From Deltaproteobacteria bacterium (GTDB lineage: Bacteria; Myxococcota_A; UBA9042; DTJE01), in contig JAKPOP010000014.1 in assembly GCA_029547805.1 (NCBI GenBank), forward strand, positions 186,001-250,000: DNA of 64,000 nt, read 5' to 3'. Positions 1-8,703 of the stretch are shown in pieces. Every line of letters begins with the position of its first letter. Within the stretch, counting starts at the first letter, position 1. A program made the position numbers and the translations under genes. A model generated the notes under the pieces. It had not been told where the DNA came from and did no database searches. It worked only from the letters and a program-made list of their open reading frames with translations.

Positions 1-349
1 CATACTTGGTGGCCATTCCGAAGAAGCCGGTCATCCAGAGCCAGAAGAGGGATCCGGGTCCGCCGTAGTAGATCGCCAGGGCCACGCCGGCGATGTTGCC
101 GGTGCCCACCGTGGCCGAGAGGGCCGTGCAGAGGGCCTGGAAGTGGCTCACGTCGCCGTGGTCCCCGGGGCGGTCGTAGCGGCCCATCACGAGGTCCTTC
201 GCGTGTCGCAGGCCCCAGACCTGGATGAGCCGGAGTCGGATCGTGAACCAGATCCCCACCGGGAGCAGCAGCGCCATCAGCGCGTAGGTGCCCACGTAGG
301 TGTTGTAGGCGTCCAGGACCCGTCCGATCGCCTGGCTGACGTCGTTCAT
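1..349 (-). CDS. Alanine/glycine:cation symporter (AGCS family), N-terminal part
   Basis: The gene starts at 349 on the minus strand and runs off the left edge of the window, so only about 116 N-terminal residues are visible. I translated it by hand. It opens MNDVSQAIGRVLDAYNTYVG, followed by a first membrane segment, and near residue 85 carries ALSATVGTGNIAGVALAI, the conserved glycine-rich signature of sodium:alanine symporters (AlsT/DagA type). The family imports alanine or glycine with Na+ across the inner membrane. The start lies one base after the stop of the upstream NSS transporter gene, so the two are almost certainly cotranscribed and translationally coupled. The substrate is inferred from the family. 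Confidence 0.85.
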   Translation of the reverse strand, partial: MNDVSQAIGRVLDAYNTYVGTYALMALLLPVGIWFTIRLRLIQVWGLRHAKDLVMGRYDRPGDHGDVSHFQALCTALSATVGTGNIAGVALAIYYGGPGSLFWLWMTGFFGMATKY

Positions 350-350
350 G

Positions 351-1724
351 CTAACTGAGGTCCCTCCCGGTGAGGACCAGGATCAACAGCCCCAGGATGG
401 CCAGGGGGGCCACGACCCGGAGCGCCCATCGAAAGAGGACGAAGGCCGGGCTCCCCTCCCGGATTCCCAGTTCGCTGGCCACCGCCGCCGCCGGGAGATG
501 CCAGCCGACGAAGAGGGCCGTGCCCAGGCCCCCGAGGGGCAGCATCCAGTTGGCGGCCAGGTGGTCCAGCGTCGCCAGCAGGCCCTCCTTGCCGGCGAAG
601 ACCCGGAGGGACGAGAGGGCCGGGACGGCCCCGAGGGACAGGGCGCAGGCCACGGACCCCACCCAGATCACCGAGGCCGAGAGGATCGTGGCCCGGCCCC
701 GGGGGAGGTTCCGGCGATCCACCAGATAGGAGGTCGCCACCTCCCCGAGGCTGATCGTCGAGGTCAGGGCCGCGAAGGCCACCAGCACGTAGAAGAGGGG
801 GGCCAGGATCGTCCCGCCGGGCATCTGCGTGTAGAAGAGTTCCGGCAGGGTCACGAAGAGCATCGCCACGGTGGACCCGGAGACCCGGTCAGGCAGGCCC
901 GGGATGCTGTGGAGCAGCGAGAACATCACCATCGCGGCGATCAGCGCCACCGCCGTGTCCAGCCCCACGACCCAGGCGGCGGTCCGGCCGATCCGCTCCT
1001 GGGGAGACAGGTAGGACCCGTAGGCCACCATGGCCCCGAGTCCCAGGGAGAGGCTGAAGAAGGCCTGTCCCACCCCCAGCAGCACGCCCTGGGGCGGCAG
1101 GTCCTGGAACCGGGGCTCCAGCAGGTGCCGCAGGCCCTCGCCGGCCCCCGGGAGTCGCAATGCCGTGACCAGCAGGTAGAGGAGGATGGCGAACAGCACC
1201 GGCATCATCACCTTGGAGGCCCGCTCGATGCCGGCGCCCACGCCCCGGTACACCACGAAGGCCGTCAGGAAGGAGAACACCGTGGTCAGCAGCACCTGCT
1301 GGGGGCCGTCGGCCAGGAAGGCCGGGAAGCGGGCACCGGCATCGGGGGGATAGCCGCCGAAGGACCACTCCAGGCACAACACGAAGGACCGGATCGACCA
1401 GCCGGCGATCACGGTGTAGTAGGCCAGGATCACGACCCCCGCCAGGACCCCCAGGACCCCCAGCCATGACCACGCCGGCCCGCCCAGGGCGGCAAAGGCC
1501 GGCACTGCGCTGGCCTGGGCCCGGCGTCCCACGAGGATCTCGGCCATCATGAGCGGCAGCCCCAGCACCACCACGGCGCCCAGGTAGGTGGCCACGAAGG
1601 CCCCGCCGCCGTTCTCCCAGCAGAGATAGGGGAACTTCCAGAGATTGCCGAGCCCCACCGCGGACCCGGCCGCGGCCAGGATGAAGCCGGCCTGGGACCC
1701 CCAGGTCCCGCGATGTCCTCCCAT
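351..1724 (-). CDS. Sodium-dependent transporter, NSS/SNF family
   Basis: The protein is 457 residues, the usual size for bacterial neurotransmitter:sodium symporters, with about 11-12 hydrophobic segments. Near the N-terminus (about residues 12-40) is the Na+-binding TM1 signature, GSAVGLGNLWKFPY followed by ENGGGAF, which is diagnostic of the family. These inner-membrane LeuT-fold proteins couple Na+ to uptake of amino acids such as Trp, Tyr, Leu or Ala; the substrate cannot be read here. It is the first gene of a pair with the AGCS symporter immediately downstream (one-base gap). Two Na+-coupled amino-acid carriers in one operon suggest amino-acid scavenging. Confidence 0.9.
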   Translation of the reverse strand: MGGHRGTWGSQAGFILAAAGSAVGLGNLWKFPYLCWENGGGAFVATYLGAVVVLGLPLMMAEILVGRRAQASAVPAFAALGGPAWSWLGVLGVLAGVVILAYYTVIAGWSIRSFVLCLEWSFGGYPPDAGARFPAFLADGPQQVLLTTVFSFLTAFVVYRGVGAGIERASKVMMPVLFAILLYLLVTALRLPGAGEGLRHLLEPRFQDLPPQGVLLGVGQAFFSLSLGLGAMVAYGSYLSPQERIGRTAAWVVGLDTAVALIAAMVMFSLLHSIPGLPDRVSGSTVAMLFVTLPELFYTQMPGGTILAPLFYVLVAFAALTSTISLGEVATSYLVDRRNLPRGRATILSASVIWVGSVACALSLGAVPALSSLRVFAGKEGLLATLDHLAANWMLPLGGLGTALFVGWHLPAAAVASELGIREGSPAFVLFRWALRVVAPLAILGLLILVLTGRDLS

Positions 1725-1850
1725 CGGGCCCCCCGACTTCCGGGTCGCCCAAGGCTACCACGAGGCCCGGGTCCCGATGAAGGACTCCTGCCGGGAAATG
1801 TGCCAGAATCGCAGGGAACGGGGAACGGCGGGACTTCGAAGGAGCGGACG

Positions 1851-2771
1851 ATGCACCGACGAACCCTTGCAGTGTGGGCCTTCTGGGCCTTCCTGGCGCC
1901 GGTCACGGCCCGGGCCGGGGAGCGGGTGGGGGTCGTCGTGGAGGGGCCGCCGGAACAGGTCGGGTCCCTCCGGGACCTGCTGCGGGCCGAGGTGGAGAAC
2001 CGGGGGATCGTGGCGGTTCCCCTGCGGGGGGCCCGGTTGTTCGAGGACGAGATTCCGGCCTGGGCCGAAGAGGCCGAGCGGATGTCGGTCCAGCGGGTGA
2101 TCGTGCTGACGGTGGTCCCCCTGGAGAGCCGGATCGTCTTTCTGATGACCGACCGCCGCATCCCGGACCTCCAGGCGGCCCGGGCCGAGCGCATCACCGC
2201 GACCTCCTGGGACGAGGCCGACGTGCTGGTGCCCCGGCTCGCCGAAGCGGTGCTGGGTCGGCAGCTGGTCCAGGCGACGGCCACCCTGGATCGGGTCGCC
2301 GAGACCGAGACGGCGGCCTGGCAGTTCCTCTGGGGCCTCGGGATCCCCTTCGGCGTGGCGATCCGCCGGGACGGACAGATCTCCTACGGCGCCGCGGTCC
2401 GGCTGGCCTTCGAGATGGCCCAGGCCCGGGTGGACCTGAACCTGACCTCCCAGTTCAACGCGGGCCCCGAGAGGCTGCGCTACGGCAACTTCGCCCTCGA
2501 GGCCTTCTGGCTGGCGCTCCAGAAGGATGTCTCCCCCTATCTCGGCGGCGGCCTGGGCTACGCGGTGATGGAGATCGGCGACGTCATCCAGGACCTCAAC
2601 GGGGGTCTGGTCTTCAACATCCGAGGGGGCGTCGAGTTCTTCCGGTTGCAGCGGTGGCGGCTGCTGCTGGACGTCGGGGTCGCGCTGCCGGTCTTCCGCA
2701 TGCACCGGGACTCCCCATCGACCCGGTACTGGATCCCGGTCTTCACAACGACCCTGTGCTTCCTGTGGTAG
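1851..2771 (+). CDS. Exported protein with barrel-like C-terminal half
   Basis: The protein is 306 residues. I chose the ATG at 1851 because AAGGAG lies seven bases upstream and the reading then begins MHRRTLAVWAFWAFLAPVTARAG, a clear Sec signal peptide; an in-frame ATG at 1713 would bury it. The mature N-terminal half (about 20-135) is soluble, with alternating strands and helices. The C-terminal half (about 150-306) has repeated amphipathic strands rich in Gly, Tyr and Phe (for example YLGGGLGYAVMEIGD), as in outer-membrane barrels, and ends in aromatic residues. No family recognised. Thirty-two bases downstream lies a second exported gene, probably cotranscribed. Confidence 0.7.
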   Translation: MHRRTLAVWAFWAFLAPVTARAGERVGVVVEGPPEQVGSLRDLLRAEVENRGIVAVPLRGARLFEDEIPAWAEEAERMSVQRVIVLTVVPLESRIVFLMTDRRIPDLQAARAERITATSWDEADVLVPRLAEAVLGRQLVQATATLDRVAETETAAWQFLWGLGIPFGVAIRRDGQISYGAAVRLAFEMAQARVDLNLTSQFNAGPERLRYGNFALEAFWLALQKDVSPYLGGGLGYAVMEIGDVIQDLNGGLVFNIRGGVEFFRLQRWRLLLDVGVALPVFRMHRDSPSTRYWIPVFTTTLCFLW

Positions 2772-2803
2772 AAGAGGACGCCCGGCCGTTCCTCGGAGGA
2801 CCC

Positions 2804-3613
2804 ATGCGACGGTTTCTCGGCTGCTGCCTGCTGGTGCTGGGCGTCTCGGTTCCCGCTCTGGGGGAGGAGTCGGTCGCGCTGGCCGGGGACCCCTTCGCGA
2901 GCCCCTACGTGTATCAGAACACCGGTCGGGGCCCCCGGCAGTCGTTCACGGTGCAGTATGAGGTCGGCTACGGGACCCGGGAGAGCCGGAACTTCGCCCA
3001 GCAGGGCGTGGAGCAGGGCCTCCGGTTGCGCTACCAGCCCCTGGACTTCCTGGGGGTGGAGGCCTTCGGGGGGATCGTGATCGACGCCTCCCGGGGCGGG
3101 ATGCGGGGCCAGGCGGCCGCGGTGGAGGTGATCGCCCGGGCCCTGCGGCAGGATCGCCACCACCTGAACCTGGACCTGGGCCTGGGCTACATCTACGACT
3201 ACCGGTCCGATCACATCCCGCGAATCCGCCTGACCCTCGGGAGGGCCTTCGGGGCCCTGGACCTCTCCCTCTCCGGATTGCTGGAGGTCCCGGTGGGGTC
3301 CGCCGGGCGGGACGAGGTAGACGTGATGACCTCCCTGGCGGTCTCCTACGGGGTCCTCCCTTCGCTTCGGGTCGGCCTGGAGGTCGCCGGGGAGGACCTG
3401 GAGGGGATCTTCGAGGAGGAGGAGGCCGAGGGCGGCGCGAAGATCCTCTTCGGGCCGACCCTGGCCTGGACCCTGCCCCAGGGCTTCTTCGTGAAACTGA
3501 ACACCTCGGCGGTCCGGGCCTTCCTGGGCAACCAGCGCTTCGCCTCGGGGGAGGACCGTCCCGCGGCCTGGGGCTTCATGGGCCGCCTGGCCCTCGGCTG
3601 GACCTGGCAGTAG
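2804..3613 (+). CDS. Predicted outer-membrane beta-barrel protein
   Basis: The protein is 269 residues with signal peptide MRRFLGCCLLVLGVSVPALG; GGAGGA four bases before the ATG supports this start. The mature protein is a series of short amphipathic strands (YEVGYGTRES, LNLDLGLGYIYDY, LALGWTWQ) and ends in an aromatic/polar pattern typical of outer-membrane barrels that model as energy-taxis or 'transporter' barrels. No enzymatic motif is visible. It follows the exported protein at 1851 on the same strand with a short gap, so both may be outer-membrane components made together. The function is unknown. Confidence 0.65.
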   Translation: MRRFLGCCLLVLGVSVPALGEESVALAGDPFASPYVYQNTGRGPRQSFTVQYEVGYGTRESRNFAQQGVEQGLRLRYQPLDFLGVEAFGGIVIDASRGGMRGQAAAVEVIARALRQDRHHLNLDLGLGYIYDYRSDHIPRIRLTLGRAFGALDLSLSGLLEVPVGSAGRDEVDVMTSLAVSYGVLPSLRVGLEVAGEDLEGIFEEEEAEGGAKILFGPTLAWTLPQGFFVKLNTSAVRAFLGNQRFASGEDRPAAWGFMGRLALGWTWQ

Positions 3614-3685
3614 TCCGGGCGGCGCCTTCCGGATCACGGGGGCCCGTCACCGACCGCCGCGGGAGTCCCCGGCCGCAGCGGGGCC

Positions 3686-3714
3686 TTGCCCTGCAGGGCC
3701 GGCGATGCTACAAT
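3686..3714 (+). promoter_or_regulatory. Sigma70-type promoter of tRNA-Arg
   Basis: TTGCCC (3686-3691) and TACAAT (3709-3714) are separated by exactly 17 bases. The expected start point, about 3721, lies some 12 bases before the mature tRNA 5' end. Confidence 0.6.
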
Positions 3715-3732
3715 GCGTCCGCCTTTGGTGCT

Positions 3733-3806
3733 GCGCCCGTAGCTCAATTGGATAGAGCAGCAGACTACGGATCTGCGGGTTGGGGGTTCGAGTCCCTCTG
3801 GGCGCG
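3733..3806 (+). tRNA. tRNA-Arg (anticodon ACG)
   Basis: The cloverleaf can be drawn by eye. The acceptor strands GCGCCCG (3733-3739) and TGGGCGC (3799-3805) pair with one G-U. The D-arm contains AGCTCAATTGGATAGAGC. The anticodon stem GCAGA/TCTGC encloses the loop CTACGGA with anticodon ACG, and the T-arm carries GGTTCGAGTCC. The discriminator is G. The CCA end is not encoded, because the following bases are CCG. The anticodon reads CGN arginine codons after A-to-I editing. Confidence 0.95.
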
Positions 3807-3907
3807 CCGGCCTCCCCCATCCACCGGGGTCGAGAAGACCGGACCCGGGTCTTGATCCCGGGGGGCAACCCTCCGATACTTCGCGCCGGCGAACGAGGGG
3901 GGTGCCG

Positions 3908-6160
3908 ATGCGGTTCCATTTCCCGATCATCATCATCGACGAGGACTTCCGGTCCGAGAACACCTCGGGGCTGGGCATCCGGTCCCTGGCGAAGGCCATC
4001 GAGGACGAGGGCTTCGAGGTCCAGGGGGTCACCTCCTACGGGGACCTGACCAGTTTCGTGCAGCAGCAGAGCCGGGCCTCGACCTTTATCTTGTCCGTGG
4101 ACGACGAGGAACTGGAGAAGGACCGGGAGGGGACCCTCCAGGCCATCCGGTCCTTCGTGCAGGAACTGCGCTTCCGGAACTCGGACATCCCGATCTTCCT
4201 CTACGGGGAGACCCGGACGGCCCGGCACATCCCCAACGACGTGCTGAAGGAACTGCACGGCTTCATCCACATGTTCGAGGACACGCCCGAGTTCATCGCC
4301 CGCTACGTGGTCCGGGAGGCCCGGTCCTACATCGACTCCCTGCCGCCGCCCTTCTTCCGGGCCCTGACCCACTACGCCGCCGATTCGTCGTTCTCCTGGC
4401 ACTGTCCGGGACACTCCGGCGGCGTGGCCTTCCTGAAGTCGCCGGTGGGGCAGATGTTCCACCAGTTCTTCGGGGAGAACCTGCTCCGGGCCGACGTCTG
4501 CAACGCGGTCGAGGAACTGGGGCAACTGCTGGACCACACGGGGCCCGTGGCCGCCGCCGAGCGCAACGCCGCCCGGATCTTCAACGTGGACCACCTGCTC
4601 TTCGTCACGAACGGCACCTCGACCTCCAACAAGATCGTCTGGCACTCGACCGTGGCCCCGGGGGACATCGTCGTGGTGGACCGGAACTGCCACAAGTCGG
4701 TGCTCCACGCCATCATCATGACCGGCGCGGTGCCGGTCTTCCTGATGCCCACGCGCAACCACCTGGGGATCATCGGGCCCATCCCGAAGGAGGAGTTCGC
4801 CTGGGAGAACATCCAGCGGAAGATCCGGGAGAACCCCTTCGCCCGGGAGGCCCTGGCCCGGGACCCCGATGCGAAGCCCCGCATCCTGACGATCACCCAG
4901 AGCACCTACGATGGGATCCTCTACAACGTCGAGGCCATCAAGGAGATGCTGGACGGTCGCATCGACACGCTGCACTTCGACGAGGCCTGGCTGCCCCACG
5001 CGACGTTCCACAAGTTCTACAAGGGGTTCCACGCCATCGGGAAGAGCAGCGTCCGGTGCCGGGAGTCGATGGTCTTCTCGACCCAGTCCACCCACAAGCT
5101 GCTGGCGGGACTCTCCCAGGCCTCCCAGATCCTGGCCCAGGACTCCGAGACCCGGCACCTGGACCGGGACCTCTTCAACGAGGCCTTCCTGATGCACACC
5201 TCCACCTCGCCCCAGTACGCCATCATCGCCTCCTGCGACGTGGCGGCGGCGATGATGGAGGCCCCCGGCGGCAAGGCCCTGGTGGAGGAGTCGATCCAGG
5301 AGGCCCTGGACTTCCGTCGGGCGATGCGGAAGGTGGACGAGGAGTGGGGCAACGACTGGTGGTTCAAGGTCTGGGGCCCGGACGACCTGGCCGAGGAGGG
5401 GATCGGGACCCAGGCCGACTGGATCCTCCGGGCCGGCGATCGATGGCATGGTTTCGGGAACCTGGCGCCGGGCTTCAACATGCTGGACCCGATCAAGGGG
5501 ACCGTGGTGACCCCGGGCCTCGACGTGGACGGGGACTTCGCCGACTGGGGCATCCCCGCCTCCATCGTGACCAAGTACCTGGCCGAGCACGGCGTCATCG
5601 TGGAGAAGACGGGCCTCTACTCCTTCTTCATCATGTTCACCATCGGGATCACGAAGGGGCGCTGGAACACCCTCATGTCGGAACTGCAGCAGTTCAAGGA
5701 CCTCTACGACAAGAACCGGCCCCTCTGGAAGGCCATGCCGGAGTTCGTGTCCAAGTGGCCCCGATACGAGCGGGTCGGGCTCCAGGACCTCTGCAGCGAG
5801 ATCCACGAGGTCTACAAGACCCACGACATCGCCCGGCTGACCACCGAGATGTACCTGTCGGACATGACCCCCGCGATGAAGCCCTCCGATGCCTTTGCCC
5901 GGATGGCTCACCGGGAGGTGGAACGGGTGCCCATCGACGCCCTGGAGGGTCGGGTCACGGCGGTGCTGCTGACCCCCTATCCCCCGGGCATTCCGCTGCT
6001 GATCCCCGGGGAGCGCTTCAACCGGACCATCGTCCGCTACCTCCAGTTCGCCCGGGAATTCAATGCCCGCTTCCCGGGGTTCGAGACGGACATCCACGGC
6101 CTCGTGAAGACCCCCGACGGCGGCTACTTCGTGGACTGCGTCCGCGAGGACACCCCCTGA
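3908..6160 (+). CDS. Orn/Lys/Arg decarboxylase, class-I (PLP-dependent)
   Basis: The protein is 750 residues, the typical length of inducible bacterial lysine/arginine/ornithine decarboxylases. I chose the ATG at 3908 (MRFHFPIIIIDEDF); a GTG six bases upstream is less convincing. Residues 1-130 form the receiver-like N-terminal wing domain. The PLP-binding motif STQSTHKLLAG places the Schiff-base lysine at K397, and the C-terminal domain carries PYPPGIPLLIPGE, typical of the family. It decarboxylates a basic amino acid to a polyamine precursor or for acid resistance. The exact substrate (arginine is common in related bacteria) cannot be assigned from sequence. It stands alone downstream of the tRNA. 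Confidence 0.9.
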   Translation: MRFHFPIIIIDEDFRSENTSGLGIRSLAKAIEDEGFEVQGVTSYGDLTSFVQQQSRASTFILSVDDEELEKDREGTLQAIRSFVQELRFRNSDIPIFLYGETRTARHIPNDVLKELHGFIHMFEDTPEFIARYVVREARSYIDSLPPPFFRALTHYAADSSFSWHCPGHSGGVAFLKSPVGQMFHQFFGENLLRADVCNAVEELGQLLDHTGPVAAAERNAARIFNVDHLLFVTNGTSTSNKIVWHSTVAPGDIVVVDRNCHKSVLHAIIMTGAVPVFLMPTRNHLGIIGPIPKEEFAWENIQRKIRENPFAREALARDPDAKPRILTITQSTYDGILYNVEAIKEMLDGRIDTLHFDEAWLPHATFHKFYKGFHAIGKSSVRCRESMVFSTQSTHKLLAGLSQASQILAQDSETRHLDRDLFNEAFLMHTSTSPQYAIIASCDVAAAMMEAPGGKALVEESIQEALDFRRAMRKVDEEWGNDWWFKVWGPDDLAEEGIGTQADWILRAGDRWHGFGNLAPGFNMLDPIKGTVVTPGLDVDGDFADWGIPASIVTKYLAEHGVIVEKTGLYSFFIMFTIGITKGRWNTLMSELQQFKDLYDKNRPLWKAMPEFVSKWPRYERVGLQDLCSEIHEVYKTHDIARLTTEMYLSDMTPAMKPSDAFARMAHREVERVPIDALEGRVTAVLLTPYPPGIPLLIPGERFNRTIVRYLQFAREFNARFPGFETDIHGLVKTPDGGYFVDCVREDTP

Positions 6161-6359
6161 GGTCCCGGACATCGTCTGACCGTGGGACAGGGAACTCCGG
6201 CCCTCCCCTTGCGTCGCGCAGGAGCCCCTGTTGGCTTCCCCGGTGCGTGGCCGATCTTCTGGGGTGGCCCTGGGGGTTCCGCGGTTCCGGGAGCGGGTTC
6301 CGGGGTGAAGGGACCCGGCCCGCGGTGATATGCTCGGGCGGGCGAGAGGGAACAACGGA

Positions 6360-7475
6360 ATGACGATCGGCGTCGCACGAGAGGTTCGCTACCAGGAATA
6401 CCGGGTGGGACTGACGCCCTCGGGGGCGGCCCGCCTGGTGGGGCTCGGCCATACGGTGCTGGTGGCCTCGGGGGCCGGGGTCGGGGCCGGATTCCCCGAC
6501 GACGAGTACGTGGCTCGGGGGGCCCGGATCCTGCGGCTCAACGAGGACCTCTACGGGGAGGCGGACCTGGTGGTGAAGTTCCATGCCCCGACGGAGGCCG
6601 AGTGCCCCTTCTTGCGGGAGGGGCAGATCCTGTTCTGTTCGCTGCACCTGGCCACGATGCCGGACCTGGCCCGGGCCCTGCTGGACCAGGGGGTCACGGC
6701 CATCGCCTACGAGACCGTGACCCGGCCCGACGGGCGCATGCCCATCGTGCGGCCCATGTCCGAGATCGCCGGCAAGATGGCCGTGCAGGTCGGGGCCTCC
6801 CTGCTCCAGAAGTCCCAGGGAGGCCGGGGGGTGCTGCTGGGCGGCGTCACGGGGGTGGACCCGGGGGTCGTGACGATCCTGGGGGCCGGCACGGTGGGGG
6901 TCCACGCGGCCCGGGTCGCCGAGGGCATGAACGCCCGGGTCTTCCTGCTGGACAACGACCTGGATCGGCTCCGCCAGGCCGACGAGGTCTTCCTGGGACG
7001 GGTGAACACCCTCTTCGCCGATGCCGACGCCATCGAGCGGCAGGTGATCGCCTCGGACCTGGTCATCGGGGCGGTCCAGGAGCCGGGTCGTCGGGCCCCG
7101 GTGCTGGTGCCAGAGTCCCTGGTGGCCCGGATGGTCCCGGGGGCGGTCATCGTGGACGTGGCCATCGACCAGGGCGGGTGCGTCGAGACGATGCGCCCGA
7201 CGACCCATGGGCACCCGACCTTCGTGGTCCACGACGTGGTGCACTACGGGGTGCCGAACATGCCCGGCGCCGTGCCACGGACCTCGACACTGGCCTTGAC
7301 CCAGGTCACGGTGGGCTATCTGGAGCGGATCGCCCGGCTGGGCCTCGAGGAGGCCGTGCGGACCGACACGTCCCTGGCGGCGGGCATCAACACGCACCGG
7401 GGCCGGATGGTGCACCCGGTGGTGGCCGACGCCCTGGGGATCCAGGTCACACCGATCCAGGACCTGTTCGGATGA
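6360..7475 (+). CDS. Alanine dehydrogenase-like protein with a K75H change
   Basis: The protein is 371 residues, and colinear numbering with characterised alanine dehydrogenases holds throughout. Rossmann NAD-binding motif TILGAGTVGVHAARVAEGMN (about 172-191), VDVAIDQGG with D270, H96 in SLHLA and R15 in EYRVG are all present. These are the known substrate and catalytic positions. The expected KVKEP stretch (K73-P77) instead reads KFHAP, so the catalytic lysine K75 is histidine here. Family reaction: L-alanine + NAD+ to pyruvate + NH4+. A changed substrate or mechanism is possible. The ATG at 6360 follows AGAGGGA. The glgD-like gene starts 16 bases after the stop, so cotranscription is likely. 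Confidence 0.8.
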   Translation: MTIGVAREVRYQEYRVGLTPSGAARLVGLGHTVLVASGAGVGAGFPDDEYVARGARILRLNEDLYGEADLVVKFHAPTEAECPFLREGQILFCSLHLATMPDLARALLDQGVTAIAYETVTRPDGRMPIVRPMSEIAGKMAVQVGASLLQKSQGGRGVLLGGVTGVDPGVVTILGAGTVGVHAARVAEGMNARVFLLDNDLDRLRQADEVFLGRVNTLFADADAIERQVIASDLVIGAVQEPGRRAPVLVPESLVARMVPGAVIVDVAIDQGGCVETMRPTTHGHPTFVVHDVVHYGVPNMPGAVPRTSTLALTQVTVGYLERIARLGLEEAVRTDTSLAAGINTHRGRMVHPVVADALGIQVTPIQDLFG

Positions 7476-7491
7476 CCGGGGGAGGTGGGGG

Positions 7492-8703
7492 ATGAAGGAC
7501 GTCGTGGCCCTGGTGCTGGCAGGGGGGCGACCCGACGCGATGGGCGTGCTGACGGCCCGGAGGGCGATGGCTGCAGTGCCCTTCGGGGGGCTCTACCGGG
7601 TGATCGACTTCCCGCTGACCAACCTGTCGGAGTCGGGAGTGGAACGGGTGGGCCTGCTGAGCCAGTTCCACCCGGCCTCACTGATGGACCACGTGGGGAT
7701 CGGGCGTCCCTGGGACTACAACGGCCGGAGCCGCGAACTGTCCTTCCTGCCCCCCTTCGAGGGGGCCGGGGACCTGGACTGGTACCGGGGCACCGCCGAC
7801 GCGGTCTACCAGAATCTCCATTTCCTCCGGAGGGCCGGGGCCAGGGATGTGCTGGTGCTGTCCGGGGATCATGTCTACCGGATGCACTACGGGCCGCTGG
7901 TGGAACGGCATCGCCGGATGAAGGCCGACGTGACGATGGCCTTTCACCCGATGGACTGCGGCCGCCCCTCCCGGTTCGGGATCGGGGTGATCGGGGAGGG
8001 GGGCCGAGTGCTGGACTACCAGGAGAAACCTGCCGATCCCCCGACGAACCTGGCCTCCATGACGGTCTACTGCTTCCGGACCGAGGTGCTGGTGGCGGCG
8101 GTGGAACGAAACGCCCGGGAGGGGCGGACCTTCCACCTCTACGACGAGGTGATCCCGGACCTGGTGCGCAACGGCCGGGTCTTCGGGGTGGTCCATCGGG
8201 GGGGGTGGGAGTACCTGCGCCCCATCGAGGCATGGCACGACGCCCACCTCCGGCTGCTGACCCGGCGGGGAACGGGCGTGCCCATGGACCGGGTGCTGAC
8301 CAACCCCGAGACGGCCGGCTGGGGGGATGCGCCACCGGCCTTCTTTGCCGAGGGGGCACGGGTGTCCAGGAGCCTGGTCGCCCCGGGGTGCCGGGTGTCG
8401 GGACAGGTGTCCCGGTCGGTGCTGTTTCCCTGGGTCGTGGTGGAGCCCGGGGCCGTCGTGGAGGACTCGGTGGTGCTGCACCGATGCGTGATCCGTGCCG
8501 GGGCCCGGGTGGTCCGGTCCGTGCTGGACAAGGACGTCCAGGTGGGCGAGGGGGCCGTGCTGGCCGGCGATGGTCGGATCGTGTCCGCCGGCAAGGGCAG
8601 CCGGATCGGGGCCGGGGTCCTGATCCGGCAGGGCGTCGAGGTCGGCATCCGGCAGCAGGTGCCGGAAGGGGCCGTGCTGTCCGGCGATGGAGGTGCCCCA
8701 TGA
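7492..8703 (+). CDS. GlgD-like ADP-glucose pyrophosphorylase subunit, probably non-catalytic
   Basis: The protein is 403 residues: a nucleotidyltransferase domain (1-260) then a left-handed beta-helix (about 280-400). Fold landmarks of GlgC remain (VLAGG at the N-terminus, WYRGTADAVYQN, SGDHVYRM). However, the nucleotide loop GGRGSRL of true GlgC is GGRPDAM (11-17), and the lysine of RAKPAV is methionine (M26, RAMAAV). By analogy with plant large subunits and Firmicute GlgD, loss of this Arg/Lys pair predicts a regulatory, catalytically dead subunit. It overlaps the genuine glgC by ATGA (8700-8703), implying a hetero-oligomer made in fixed ratio for glycogen synthesis. Confidence 0.75.
   Translation: MKDVVALVLAGGRPDAMGVLTARRAMAAVPFGGLYRVIDFPLTNLSESGVERVGLLSQFHPASLMDHVGIGRPWDYNGRSRELSFLPPFEGAGDLDWYRGTADAVYQNLHFLRRAGARDVLVLSGDHVYRMHYGPLVERHRRMKADVTMAFHPMDCGRPSRFGIGVIGEGGRVLDYQEKPADPPTNLASMTVYCFRTEVLVAAVERNAREGRTFHLYDEVIPDLVRNGRVFGVVHRGGWEYLRPIEAWHDAHLRLLTRRGTGVPMDRVLTNPETAGWGDAPPAFFAEGARVSRSLVAPGCRVSGQVSRSVLFPWVVVEPGAVVEDSVVLHRCVIRAGARVVRSVLDKDVQVGEGAVLAGDGRIVSAGKGSRIGAGVLIRQGVEVGIRQQVPEGAVLSGDGGAP

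Noticed and set aside
3647-6355. 902-codon minus-strand frame opposite the decarboxylase
   Set aside because: Low-complexity shadow in high-GC DNA; the plus-strand decarboxylase is unmistakable.
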